Part shown: positions 16,149-25,120 of the stretch, one piece after another
Layout: each line of letters opens with the position of its first letter
Numbering within the stretch: position 1 is the stretch's first letter
Origin: Clostridium oryzae
GTDB taxonomy: Bacteria; Bacillota; Clostridia; Clostridiales; Clostridiaceae
Direction of reading: 5' to 3'
DNA length: 64,000 bases
Assembly (NCBI RefSeq): GCF_002029235.1
Contig: NZ_MZGV01000007.1
Location: forward strand, 1 to 64,000
Notes under the pieces: model-generated
The model's database searches: none
What the model saw: the letters and a program-made list of their open reading frames with translations, nothing else
What the model was told of the DNA's origin: nothing
Made by a program: the position numbers and the translations under genes

Positions 16149-16180
16149 AAAAGTTGTAGCTGATTGCTGCAACTTTTTTT
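16149..16180 (+). terminator. Terminator of the two-component operon
   Basis: AAAAGTTGTAGC/GCTGCAACTTTT with a 5-base loop, followed by T residues, 45 bases after the regulator stop. Confidence 0.85.
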
Positions 16181-16347
16181 GCTCTAAAGAAAACTATATA
16201 TTTTGCAAACATTTAACCTAGAGAATTAACATATTTTGTAGTGAACTCTTACTTTTGTCAGAATCCTGTCAGAGGCCATTGCTATTATATTAATAATAGG
16301 AGGATTTATTTATAGTAATAAACAATTAAAAGGGGGAAGTATATTAA

Positions 16348-19300
16348 ATGAAAAAAAGTATAAAAAAAATTACTGCTACAACAGTAATGCTGCTTATGAC
16401 ATTAGGAATATTGATGAATTTGGGTGAGGTGAAGGTTTACGCTTGGAATTCATCTAAGTATGATGGACGAAATTTAGTAGTAAATGGTGATGGTGATGGC
16501 GGTGGAGGCGGAGCTGCGGGAAATATAAATCCATGGATGGATAGTAATGGTAAATTTACGCTTCAAAATCTTAGCGATATGGGATATACGCCTAGTCCTA
16601 ACGGAGGATATAGTTTTGATTACTACCCAGGTGCAGCTTCAACTGATACTGCTTATCAAGATATAGACGTATCTGATATTTCACAAGAGGTTGATTCAAG
16701 TGATGTGGCATTTAATCTGAGTGGGTATATGAGTAAATTATTTTCAAACTCTACTGCTAAAATAGAAGCAGATTTTTTTGATGCTGGAAATCAGAAAATT
16801 GGTTCAAAGACGTTAGTTGACTATTCAACAGATGCAGTTAAGGATGCTACTGGCAATTATATAATGGATTGGCAGCAGAAATCAGCTTCTGGAACAATAC
16901 CTTCAGGTACAAGGAAGATTAGAGTATCACTTATTGCTGATATACCATCAATCGTTGATCCAGTAGCAGGACCTATAGAATCTATAGAATTTATAGAATT
17001 TGATGGTATAGAACTTAAATTAAGCCAAAAGGCTAAGGCTATTAATGTAAAAGGTAATAGCAAAGTAATATTAAACCAAGATATTACTCCGAGTTCGTCA
17101 GATGATACGGACTTTGGAAATGCCGACATAGCCACAGGCAGTGTGAAAAAAACTTTTACAATTGAAAGCACTGGAGCATATGCACTTAATTTGAGCGGTA
17201 TACCTAAAGTAACAGTAGGTGGGACAAACGCAGGGGATTTTACAGTCAGTCAGCCAACAGCAAGTTCAATTGCAGTAGGTGGAAGCATAACTTTTCAAGT
17301 AACTTTTGATCCGACTACAATAGGAACGAAAACAGCTTCAATAAGCATTGCAAATGACGATAGTGACAGTGGACAAAATTCTTATACTTTTAATATTCAG
17401 GGAACTGGAACAGCAGCTCCGGTAATAAGTATAGAAGGTAATAACACAATAATAGCAAATGGTGATACTACGCCAATTGTGTCAGATGATACTGACTTTG
17501 GAACCCTTAAGCTGAGTGAGGCTGGTATAACCAAAACTTATGCAATTAAAAATAATGGAACGAAAGCTCTTACTATTATTGGACCTGTAACAATTAGTGG
17601 AGCAAACAAAGATGACTTCTCAGTTAAACCATCAGCAGCAGGTACAACAATAACAGCAGGTGGAAGCATAACCATAGAAGTAACCTTTAATCCAGCTGCA
17701 ACTGGAACCAAAACAGCTACAATAAACATTCCGAGCGATGATGTTACTAAAAATCCTTATTACTTTAATATAAAAGGAGTTGGAATAGATGTACCGGTAG
17801 TAACTACGGCTGCTGCTTCAGCAATTAAATATAACACTGCTTCAGTAGGTGGAGAAGTTACGTCAGATGGTAATTCTGTAGTTACTGAAAGAGGTGTTGT
17901 ATATGGAACAAAGACCGATCCAACTATAGCAAGTGATACAAAGGTGAATGCAACTTCTAGCGGAACAGGAGCATTTTTAGTAAGTCTTTCAACGCTACAA
18001 CCTAATACAACCTACCATGCTAGAGCTTATGCAAAAAATAGTGCCGGAGTTAGTTATGGAAGTGATGTAAGTTTTACTACAAGTAGTGAACCATTGGCAA
18101 TAAATAGTTCAGCACTACCTTCAGGAACAGTTGGAACTGCTTATAGCACAAAGATTACGTCTACGGGAGGTAAAGGAAATAAAACTTATTCAAAGGTATC
18201 AGGAGCTTTACCACAGGGGCTAACGCTTTCAACTGATGGAACATTGTCAGGTACTCCAATTAATGTTGAAACTACTACTTTCACAGTTTCTGTAACGGAT
18301 GAATTAGCAGCGACAGTTAGCAAGAGCTTTACGGTGACAATAAATCCAATAACTTCTCCACCTGTAGTAACGCCAACTACGCCAGTACCATCAGAGACTG
18401 TAGAAGAAATTCCAGCAGATGTGACAGGTGGAAGTTCAGATGGAGTAATTTCACAAATTACAGTAAATAGAACTACAGAATCTGATGGTACAAAATCTGA
18501 TGCTGTAACTTATGGAGAGAATACAGCAAAAGATACAGTTGAAAAATTGTCTGAAGCATGTAAGACGAAGGCAACTATAAATATACCGGATGCACAAGAT
18601 GAAGTTTCTGAAACAACTGTAGCTATACCTAATTCAAGCTTAAACGTCTTAGCTGATGGCAGCGTAGGTATTGGTATAGAAACAGAAAACGGCAGAGTTG
18701 AACTGCCTGCACAATCAGTACAGTATGCAGCTAATAATATAAACGGAGATTTATACTTTAAATTAGTACCGATGAAAACAGATGAGGAAAAAAAAGAGAT
18801 AGTAGATAGGGCTGAAGGACAATCAGTAATAAGCACAGTTTTTAGGACTGGTACACTATCAATAATTGGAAGACCAATGGCTATTGAAACTAATCTTTCA
18901 TCAACACCTGTAGATATTATATTGCCGCTGGACGGTGTGGGAATTCCTACTAACGCTAAAAAAAGACAAGCATTTTTGGACAAACTTGGGATATATATAG
19001 AGCATAGTGATGGTGATAAGGAACTTATACATGGTGAAATTGTTCAATATAAAGATGGTGTATTAGGAATTAAATTTACAGTAACCAAGTTCAGCGTTTT
19101 TACAATTGTTAAAGGTGATAAAATTATAAAGCAGTCTTCTGAATGTAAGATACTAAAAGTTAAGACACCAACAGCAGCTCAAATATCTGGAACAAAGTTA
19201 TCAGCAAAAGTAAAATATAAAACAGGAAAGATAAAAGTAGAGGTTTCTGTAAGCAAAAAAGCTTCGTGGAAATTATACAAGGATGCGGCCTGCACAAAAG

Positions 19301-19434
19301 AGATAGCTAATAAAAAGTTAAATTTGAGTGTTGGCAATAATAAGGCATATATAAAGGTAACTGCTGAGGATGGTGTAAGTTCCAAGATATATTCATTAGT
19401 AGTCAATAGGAAGAAAAAGACTGACAAAAAATAA
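16348..19434 (+). CDS. Large secreted multidomain surface protein
   Basis: A 1028-residue exported protein. A signal peptide covers about residues 1-32 (lysine-rich start, hydrophobic core, VYA end). Then come a glycine-rich linker (DGDGGGGGA) and a beta-rich N-terminal region to about 225. Two choice-of-anchor-D repeats (about 232-350 and 355-475) both carry SSDDTDFG/VSDDTDFG and GGSIT...VTF. A fibronectin-like module (about 478-580) and a putative Ig module (about 582-667, ALPQGLTLSTDGTLSGTP) follow. After a Pro/Thr linker, a region ends FSVFTIV, and a terminal cadherin-like beta-sandwich precedes a Lys-rich tail. No LPXTG or S-layer motif is visible. It has its own GGGGGAAG site and terminator. 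Role in adhesion or the envelope is inference. Confidence 0.8.
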   Translation: MKKSIKKITATTVMLLMTLGILMNLGEVKVYAWNSSKYDGRNLVVNGDGDGGGGGAAGNINPWMDSNGKFTLQNLSDMGYTPSPNGGYSFDYYPGAASTDTAYQDIDVSDISQEVDSSDVAFNLSGYMSKLFSNSTAKIEADFFDAGNQKIGSKTLVDYSTDAVKDATGNYIMDWQQKSASGTIPSGTRKIRVSLIADIPSIVDPVAGPIESIEFIEFDGIELKLSQKAKAINVKGNSKVILNQDITPSSSDDTDFGNADIATGSVKKTFTIESTGAYALNLSGIPKVTVGGTNAGDFTVSQPTASSIAVGGSITFQVTFDPTTIGTKTASISIANDDSDSGQNSYTFNIQGTGTAAPVISIEGNNTIIANGDTTPIVSDDTDFGTLKLSEAGITKTYAIKNNGTKALTIIGPVTISGANKDDFSVKPSAAGTTITAGGSITIEVTFNPAATGTKTATINIPSDDVTKNPYYFNIKGVGIDVPVVTTAAASAIKYNTASVGGEVTSDGNSVVTERGVVYGTKTDPTIASDTKVNATSSGTGAFLVSLSTLQPNTTYHARAYAKNSAGVSYGSDVSFTTSSEPLAINSSALPSGTVGTAYSTKITSTGGKGNKTYSKVSGALPQGLTLSTDGTLSGTPINVETTTFTVSVTDELAATVSKSFTVTINPITSPPVVTPTTPVPSETVEEIPADVTGGSSDGVISQITVNRTTESDGTKSDAVTYGENTAKDTVEKLSEACKTKATINIPDAQDEVSETTVAIPNSSLNVLADGSVGIGIETENGRVELPAQSVQYAANNINGDLYFKLVPMKTDEEKKEIVDRAEGQSVISTVFRTGTLSIIGRPMAIETNLSSTPVDIILPLDGVGIPTNAKKRQAFLDKLGIYIEHSDGDKELIHGEIVQYKDGVLGIKFTVTKFSVFTIVKGDKIIKQSSECKILKVKTPTAAQISGTKLSAKVKYKTGKIKVEVSVSKKASWKLYKDAACTKEIANKKLNLSVGNNKAYIKVTAEDGVSSKIYSLVVNRKKKTDKK

Positions 19435-19475
19435 AGCAACGTTAAAATTGCTGCAATATGGAAAAAACTTCAAAT

Positions 19476-19520
19476 GGAAAGAGATACACTATAAGGTGCT
19501 GTCTCTTTCTATTTTGTTTT
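19476..19520 (+). terminator. Terminator of the surface protein gene
   Basis: GGAAAGAGA pairs with TCTCTTTC across a 17-base loop, followed by a T-rich tract. Confidence 0.75.
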
Positions 19521-19669
19521 TTGACTTTTTAGAGATTTAGAATAGAAAAATGCAGAGTTTAGTGAGTGAATAAGTCTCAGAAGGCTACAACATTTCCCTT
19601 TTTATTAATACTTTTAGAAAGGAATTTTTTGATAAGTGTAGAATTTTATATTCAATGGGTGGTGATAAT

Positions 19670-20182
19670 ATGTTTAATGTAGAGATTTCATGTGAGGACA
19701 TATTTATATCCAATATTGAAAAAGAAGATTTTGACGATATAGAGAATTGGATGAAGCATCAGGTAGGAGAATGTTATGAGATTATGTGGATTAATATAAG
19801 TGAACTGAGGGATAGGCTTGTTGAATATTACATAAGCGGCAACGAGATATTTTTAAAGCTAATAAAGGATGATTGTATAATTGGCGTGTTTAAAGGGAGA
19901 ATAGAGGAGGATAAGCTTCTTATATGGTGTTATATTATAGAAAATGATTTGAGGAGAAACGGTGTGGGAAGCTTTATATTAGAAATTATAATCGATTATT
20001 TTAAGAAAAATTATGGGATTACAAATTATATAACTGGAGTTGTAGGAGATAATGATGGATCAATAAAGTTCTGGAACAAAAATAAATTTAATGAATACAG
20101 GATTTCGAAAAATTTCTTTTCAAATGGAAAAGAAGAAAAGGACATGCTACTTTTAAAAAGAAATTTGGAAAAGTCATTCTAA
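19670..20182 (+). CDS. GNAT family N-acetyltransferase
   Basis: A 170-residue acetyl-CoA-dependent acetyltransferase. The acetyl-CoA pyrophosphate loop is visible as IENDLRRNGVGSFIL (R/Q-x-x-G-x-G/A) near residue 95, followed by the usual VGDNDGSIKFWNKNKF strand-helix near the C-terminus. The frame opens at 19655, but ATG 19670 stands 5 bases after GGTGGTGA and is the better start. It is a single gene between two terminator or promoter regions. The substrate cannot be read. Confidence 0.8.
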   Translation: MFNVEISCEDIFISNIEKEDFDDIENWMKHQVGECYEIMWINISELRDRLVEYYISGNEIFLKLIKDDCIIGVFKGRIEEDKLLIWCYIIENDLRRNGVGSFILEIIIDYFKKNYGITNYITGVVGDNDGSIKFWNKNKFNEYRISKNFFSNGKEEKDMLLLKRNLEKSF

Positions 20183-20238
20183 AAGAAAACTGATATAAAT
20201 ATTATATACTATAGTAATTTATATCAGGGGGTTATAGC

Positions 20239-21003
20239 ATGAGATACACAAGATATGATTATAGGCGGAAAAGAAACACATATATTCCTATGCCGTTAAT
20301 ATTTATTAGCCTTATTGTATTAGCTTTTTTCATAGGATCAATAATATTTAATCTGTTCATAAAATCACCGACAGAAAGTAATGTTAAAAGGGCAGTACCT
20401 ACCAGTAGCAGTAACAAAACTGATATAAAGAAAACCACTGAAACTAAATCTTCAAATCAGGGGGCTTCAACTTCAAATACGGCACCTGTACAATCTGAAA
20501 AATATAGTTTCATTGTGGTTCAGGCAGGATATTTTGCGAAAAAGGGTAATGCTAAGGCTATACAAAAGGATTTAAAGAAGATTCTTAATCCTTTCACTAT
20601 TAAAGAGGATGGAAAATACAGGGTATTATGTGGAATCTATAATACTGAAGACTATAATAAGATTTTAAAAAGACTAAAAGGCAAAAAAATAACTACAGCA
20701 AAAGTTACCTATAATATATCAATAAAGGATAACACGACTAAATTGATAGCTGAAATGATTAAAGGGAATCTTAAGATCCTTATGGAATTTGTAAAAGCAG
20801 ACGTAAAATTTAAAACTAAAGAATATGTAAAATGGGCTAACGGACTGAAGCATGCAGAAAAGAACAGCAGTAATTATAAGTTCTATAAAAGTTATAAATT
20901 ATACATAAATAAAATGCCTAAGGAAATGAAAAAAGATAATTGCGAAGATAATTATATATATATTTATAAAATGCTTAAAGAAATATCTAAAACGTCAAAA
21001 TGA
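20239..21003 (+). CDS. SPOR-domain membrane protein
   Basis: A 254-residue protein with a short basic cytoplasmic N-terminus and one transmembrane helix (about residues 18-40). A Ser/Thr-rich linker (about 45-88) is followed by a SPOR-like domain (about 90-160, YSFIVVQAGYFAKKGNA and YRVLCGIY). A lysine-rich helical tail completes it. SPOR domains bind denuded peptidoglycan glycans at division sites. The start follows CAGGGGG. It lies just upstream of the maf-radC-mre block, and a SPOR or DUF4321 gene before that block is common in clostridia. Its role in division or spore engulfment is inference. Confidence 0.8.
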   Translation: MRYTRYDYRRKRNTYIPMPLIFISLIVLAFFIGSIIFNLFIKSPTESNVKRAVPTSSSNKTDIKKTTETKSSNQGASTSNTAPVQSEKYSFIVVQAGYFAKKGNAKAIQKDLKKILNPFTIKEDGKYRVLCGIYNTEDYNKILKRLKGKKITTAKVTYNISIKDNTTKLIAEMIKGNLKILMEFVKADVKFKTKEYVKWANGLKHAEKNSSNYKFYKSYKLYINKMPKEMKKDNCEDNYIYIYKMLKEISKTSK

Positions 21004-21072
21004 TTTAAAAAAAAAAATGCTTTGAAGGATGAAAATTCGTCAATAAACAATATAAAATATATATGTCAATGT

Positions 21073-21101
21073 AAAAATTCAGTTTTATGCTGAATTTTTG
21101 C
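21073..21101. terminator. Symmetrical AT hairpin, possible bidirectional terminator
   Basis: AAAAATTCAG and CTGAATTTTT flank a short loop. The arms supply both an A and a T run. It belongs to the family of AATTCAGC/GCTGAATT hairpins found at several intergenic sites in the window. Confidence 0.5.
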
Positions 21102-21182
21102 AATTTACCGGGTAAATATCTTGTTTATACATTTATTAAATGATAAACTATATTAGATGTATGTTTAAAGGTGGGGATAAAA

Positions 21183-21443
21183 TTGAGGAATTCGAATAGT
21201 TCGGCATTATTTTTTGCTTTTGTAATCTTTTTAGGTGCTATATCAGGAAGTATTGTTGGAGATATTTTAGGAAATATGACGAAACTCAATTTTATTAAAC
21301 ACGTATATCATATTGGAACAGGTTCACCTATGACAATAGACCTAAAAGTGATGACTTTTACGTTAGGTTTCAATTTTGGTATAAACATTATGTCTATTAT
21401 AGGTATGATTTTGGCAATAATAATATTATATAGAAAACATTAG
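21183..21443 (+). CDS. DUF4321 small membrane protein
   Basis: A protein of about 86 residues with two hydrophobic segments (about residues 6-27 and 59-84) separated by a short polar stretch. Size, topology and position immediately before maf match the DUF4321 family of clostridia, whose function is not known. The frame opens with GTG at 21171, but TTG 21183 has AAGGTGGGG six bases before it and gives the MRNSNSSALFF start. The next gene starts 11 bases downstream, so it probably leads the maf-radC-mreBCD operon. Confidence 0.7.
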   Translation: MRNSNSSALFFAFVIFLGAISGSIVGDILGNMTKLNFIKHVYHIGTGSPMTIDLKVMTFTLGFNFGINIMSIIGMILAIIILYRKH

Positions 21444-21454
21444 GATGTGATTCG

Positions 21455-22030
21455 ATGGAAATAGTGTTAGCTTCATCATCTCCAAGAAGGCTTGAACTGC
21501 TTAAAAGAATTACCGAAAATTTTATAGTTATACCTAGCAATTTTGATGAGGATACTATTAAATTTCAAGGGGATTTTGGAAAATATGTTGTTGAATTATC
21601 TGAAAATAAAGCATTAAGTGTTTTCTCAAAAATAGCTGAGCCTTCTATAATAATAGGTAGTGATACTATTGTTGCTATAGAGGGGGAAGTACTTGGTAAG
21701 CCTAAAGATCGTGATGATGCCATAAGAATGCTGAAAAAGCTTAGCGGAAAGATTCATTACGTATATACCGGGGTTACAGTACTTAATACGGTAAGCAATA
21801 AAACCGTAAAGGATTTTGTGAAAACTTCTGTGAAGTTTTCAAAACTGGATGATGCACAAATATGCAAATATGTTGACAGCGGTGAACCTTATGGCAAAGC
21901 TGGAGCTTACGCAATACAAGGCTATGCTGGTGTTTTTGTTGAAGAAATACATGGTTGTTTCTTTAATATTGTAGGTTTGCCTTTAAATAAATTAAAAAAT
22001 ATGTTAGGGGAAATGGGGATAAATCTATAA
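21455..22030 (+). CDS. maf: Maf family nucleoside triphosphate pyrophosphatase
   Basis: A 191-residue cytoplasmic pyrophosphatase acting on dTTP/UTP or modified nucleotides, historically linked to septum inhibition. The signature is LASSSPRRLELL at the N-terminus, IIGSDTIVAIEGEVLGKP around residue 66, and GEPYGKAGAYAIQGYAG around residue 147. Length is typical. It sits in the shape/division operon, with radC 14 bases later. Confidence 0.95.
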   Translation: MEIVLASSSPRRLELLKRITENFIVIPSNFDEDTIKFQGDFGKYVVELSENKALSVFSKIAEPSIIIGSDTIVAIEGEVLGKPKDRDDAIRMLKKLSGKIHYVYTGVTVLNTVSNKTVKDFVKTSVKFSKLDDAQICKYVDSGEPYGKAGAYAIQGYAGVFVEEIHGCFFNIVGLPLNKLKNMLGEMGINL

Positions 22031-22044
22031 AAGGGGTAGTTTTA

Positions 22045-22731
22045 ATGTACAACTGTCTTAAAATAATGGATTTACCTGAAAGTGAAAGACCTAGAGAAAG
22101 GGCTCTTAAGTATGGAGCTGAAGCTCTATCTAATGCTGAGCTGCTTGCCCTGATACTTAGAAGTGGAACTTCTGGTGAGAACATATTAAACTTATGCAAC
22201 AGGATATTAAAAGAATGCGGAGGACTTAACAATTTATTAAACTATAGTGCAGAAGAATATATGAAACTTAAAGGGGTAAAAGAGGCTAAAGCTTCTCAGC
22301 TTCTAGCTATAGCGGAGATATCTAAACGCTTTATGACCTATAAATCAGGTGAAGAGTATAAGATATGTTCCCCTAAAAATGCTGCTGATTTATTGATGAA
22401 TACCATGCGATATCAAAAGAAAGAAATGCTGAAAGTAATACTGCTTAACACAAAAAATATAGTTATTAGAGTTCTTGATATTTCAGTGGGAACAGTGAAT
22501 TCATCTATAGTACACCCGAGAGAAGTTTTTAAAGAAGCTATAAAGCACTCTTCTACATCTATAATAATATGTCATAATCATCCGTCTGGAGATCCATCAC
22601 CTAGTTCTGAGGACTTAAGTATAACAACGAGATTAAAAGAATGCGGAAAGCTGATTGGAATAGAATTATTGGATCATATAATAATTGGTAATGGTGACTA
22701 TATAAGCTTAAAAGAAAAAGGAATACTATAA
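22045..22731 (+). CDS. radC: RadC family JAB/MPN-domain protein
   Basis: A 228-residue protein with an N-terminal helix-hairpin-helix region (about 20-100) and a C-terminal JAMM metalloprotease-like domain. The zinc-binding signature [14 protein letters not shown] is present near residue 173. Despite the name, a direct role in DNA repair is doubtful and the biochemical function is not established. Its place between maf and mreB is the conserved Firmicutes arrangement. The ATG follows AAAGGGG. Confidence 0.94.
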   Translation: MYNCLKIMDLPESERPRERALKYGAEALSNAELLALILRSGTSGENILNLCNRILKECGGLNNLLNYSAEEYMKLKGVKEAKASQLLAIAEISKRFMTYKSGEEYKICSPKNAADLLMNTMRYQKKEMLKVILLNTKNIVIRVLDISVGTVNSSIVHPREVFKEAIKHSSTSIIICHNHPSGDPSPSSEDLSITTRLKECGKLIGIELLDHIIIGNGDYISLKEKGIL

Positions 22732-22751
22732 CTTGGAAGGAGATTTTTTTC

Positions 22752-23762
22752 ATGGGATTATTTAGAATTTCAAAAGATATGGGAATAGACTTAGGCACAG
22801 CAAATACATTAGTTTATGTTAAGGGAAAAGGGATAGTTTTAAGGGAGCCGTCAGTGGTTGCTATAAACAATACAAATAAAAGGGTTCTTGCAGTAGGTGA
22901 GGAAGCTAAAAAGATGATTGGTAGAACACCAGGGAACATCGTTGCTATAAGACCTATGAAGGACGGAGTTATTGCAGATTTCGATGTTACGCAGACAATG
23001 CTTAAAAAATTCATTACTAAAGCTATGGGCAGAAGTTCTTTTGCTAGTCCAAGAATAATAGTTTGCTTTCCATCTGGAGTAACGGAGGTTGAAAAGAGAG
23101 CTATTGATGAAGCTGCTAAATCTGCTGGAGTAAGAGAAGTAATTCTTATGGAAGAACCAATGGCTGCAGCTATAGGAGCAGGACTTCCAGTAGATGAACC
23201 AACAGGAAGCATGATTGTTGACATTGGAGGAGGAACAACTGAGGTTGCTGTTATTTCATTGGATGGAATTGTTACAAGTAAGTCCTTAAGAATAGCTGGA
23301 AATGAGCTGGATCAGTCTATAATAAGCTATATAAAGAAAGAATATAACCTCATGGTTGGAGAAAGAACTGCTGAGATGGTTAAGATACAGCTAGGGTCAG
23401 CCTTCCAATTAGAAGAAGAAGATAGCATGGAGATAAAGGGAAGAGATTTGATTTCTGGACTTCCAAAAACCATTACAATAACTGAAGCTCAGATAAGAGA
23501 AGCCATAAAAGAGCCTGTAGCTACAATTATTGAAGCTATTAAAACTACACTAGAAAAAACACCACCTGAGCTTGCTGCAGATATTATGGAAAAAGGAATA
23601 ATGCTTGCAGGGGGCGGGGCTATGCTTAAAGGCCTTGATAGATTGATAAACGAAGAAACACACATGCCAGTTCATATAGCTGAATCTCCTTTGGATTGCG
23701 TAGCTTTGGGAGCAGGAAAGGCTCTAGAGTTTTTTGATAAAATGAGTAAAAGAAGAGGTTAA
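22752..23762 (+). CDS. mreB: Rod-shape protein MreB
   Basis: A 336-residue bacterial actin that forms membrane-associated filaments and positions the elongation machinery. ATP-binding motifs are visible: [15 protein letters not shown] (phosphate 1), [12 protein letters not shown] (phosphate 2) and [12 protein letters not shown] (adenosine). [15 protein letters not shown] is the conserved connect region. It starts after AAGGAG, with mreC two bases after its stop. Confidence 0.98.
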   Translation: MGLFRISKDMGIDLGTANTLVYVKGKGIVLREPSVVAINNTNKRVLAVGEEAKKMIGRTPGNIVAIRPMKDGVIADFDVTQTMLKKFITKAMGRSSFASPRIIVCFPSGVTEVEKRAIDEAAKSAGVREVILMEEPMAAAIGAGLPVDEPTGSMIVDIGGGTTEVAVISLDGIVTSKSLRIAGNELDQSIISYIKKEYNLMVGERTAEMVKIQLGSAFQLEEEDSMEIKGRDLISGLPKTITITEAQIREAIKEPVATIIEAIKTTLEKTPPELAADIMEKGIMLAGGGAMLKGLDRLINEETHMPVHIAESPLDCVALGAGKALEFFDKMSKRRG

Positions 23763-23764
23763 CC

Positions 23765-24625
23765 ATGAAGTTTTTGAAAAATAAACTGACAGTAATAATA
23801 ATTTTACTGTCAGTGATATTTTTAGCATTAATAGGCTTAAGCGCGATGCGTGATCAAAGAAGCGGTGCGGAGGATATTGTTGGCGTTGTCACTAACTATG
23901 GACAGAAGGCAGTATATAGTGTTAATAATAAATTGAGTAGCTTTCTAAGTTTCGTTTTTAATTTTTCTCAGGTAAAATCGGAAAATGAACAGCTAAAGAA
24001 AAAGAATGCTGAGTTGGAATATAAAGCTCTCATGTATGATGAATTAAAAAAGCAAAATGACAGATTCAGTAAAGAATTGGATTTTCAGAATAGAAATGGC
24101 TATTTCAATTTTGTGACCTGCAACGTAATAAATAGGGGTGGAGATTCACTCATAGATGAATTCACGATTGATAAGGGAAGAAACGATGGAGTTATACCTG
24201 GTAGGGTTGTTGTTACTTACGAGGGACTTGTTGGACAGGTTACCTCAGCTGGTAAAGATAGTGCTATAGTCGAAACTCTTGGAAGTAAAAATATAGCTGT
24301 AGCAGCAAAAATACAGAATTCAAATGAGACAGGTTATGTGGAAGGTTTTACAAACAGCCATAATCAGATACAGGCAAAAATGTATAATTTAGCGATGTCA
24401 TCGTCTGTAAAAGAAAATGATGTTGTAACTACAGAAAATGTTGGTGATATATACCCTAAAGGCATAAGAATAGGCTATGTTGTAAAGGTGGAAAAGGATG
24501 AAGGTAAGGTAATGAAAAATGCTATATTGCAGCCTTACGTTGATTTAAATAAATTACAGGAAGTTTCTATAATTATACCTAAAGATAAAAATAGTTCTGG
24601 TTATAGTGGTGGAGAGATAAAATGA
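23765..24625 (+). CDS. mreC: Rod-shape protein MreC
   Basis: A 286-residue bitopic membrane protein of the elongasome. One N-terminal transmembrane helix (about 8-28) is followed by a coiled coil (about 70-105, KSENEQLKKKNAELEYKAL) and two beta-barrel lobes outside the membrane, with DEFTIDKGRNDGVIPG as a family landmark. It links MreB to PBP2 and RodA. The stop overlaps the mreD start by 4 bases, indicating translational coupling. Confidence 0.95.
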   Translation: MKFLKNKLTVIIILLSVIFLALIGLSAMRDQRSGAEDIVGVVTNYGQKAVYSVNNKLSSFLSFVFNFSQVKSENEQLKKKNAELEYKALMYDELKKQNDRFSKELDFQNRNGYFNFVTCNVINRGGDSLIDEFTIDKGRNDGVIPGRVVVTYEGLVGQVTSAGKDSAIVETLGSKNIAVAAKIQNSNETGYVEGFTNSHNQIQAKMYNLAMSSSVKENDVVTTENVGDIYPKGIRIGYVVKVEKDEGKVMKNAILQPYVDLNKLQEVSIIIPKDKNSSGYSGGEIK

Positions 24626-25119
24626 AGAGAGTTATAATTTTTGTAATATGTGTATTATTATGGTTTGCAGATAATACACTTATGCCTTTTTTTGCGATAA
24701 AAGGCAGTTATCCAAATTTGCTTTTAATATTTTTAATATTTTTTTCTTTAAATGAAAGTATGATAGAAGGAATCGTTTTAGCCATATTTGTGGGATTACT
24801 GCAAGATTTTTACTTTTCTTCAATCATTGGCATAAATCCTCTTTTGAATATATTTGTTAGTTTGGCTGCTTATGCAATTGGACAGAATATTTTTAAAGAG
24901 AGAAGAATAATTCCTGTCTTTTTAACATTAGGACTTTCTGTAGTAAAAGGCGTATTAGTATTTTGCATATTGTTTGTAATTGGTATAAGTTCTAAATTTG
25001 ATGCTATTTTTTATAAGGCGATATATAATGCGGTGATCGGAATATTCACATATAAGTTTGTATATAAGCTTATGCAATCTAAAACTATGATGAAAAGGTG
25101 GAAGTTTAAGGAGGATTAA
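24622..25119 (+). CDS. mreD: Rod-shape protein MreD
   Basis: A 165-residue polytopic membrane protein with about five hydrophobic helices, of typical MreD length. It starts within the end of mreC (ATGA overlap) and ends one base before the PBP2 gene. The conserved acidic LLQDFYFSSIIGINPL segment in the middle is a family landmark. It helps anchor the MreBC complex. Confidence 0.9.
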   Translation: MKRVIIFVICVLLWFADNTLMPFFAIKGSYPNLLLIFLIFFSLNESMIEGIVLAIFVGLLQDFYFSSIIGINPLLNIFVSLAAYAIGQNIFKERRIIPVFLTLGLSVVKGVLVFCILFVIGISSKFDAIFYKAIYNAVIGIFTYKFVYKLMQSKTMMKRWKFKED

Positions 25120-25120
25120 T

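Noticed and set aside
18510-18983. 157-codon minus-strand frame inside the surface protein gene
   Set aside because: It is antisense to a clear long gene, without a binding site or recognisable domain; long shadows are common opposite Thr/Val-rich coding DNA.
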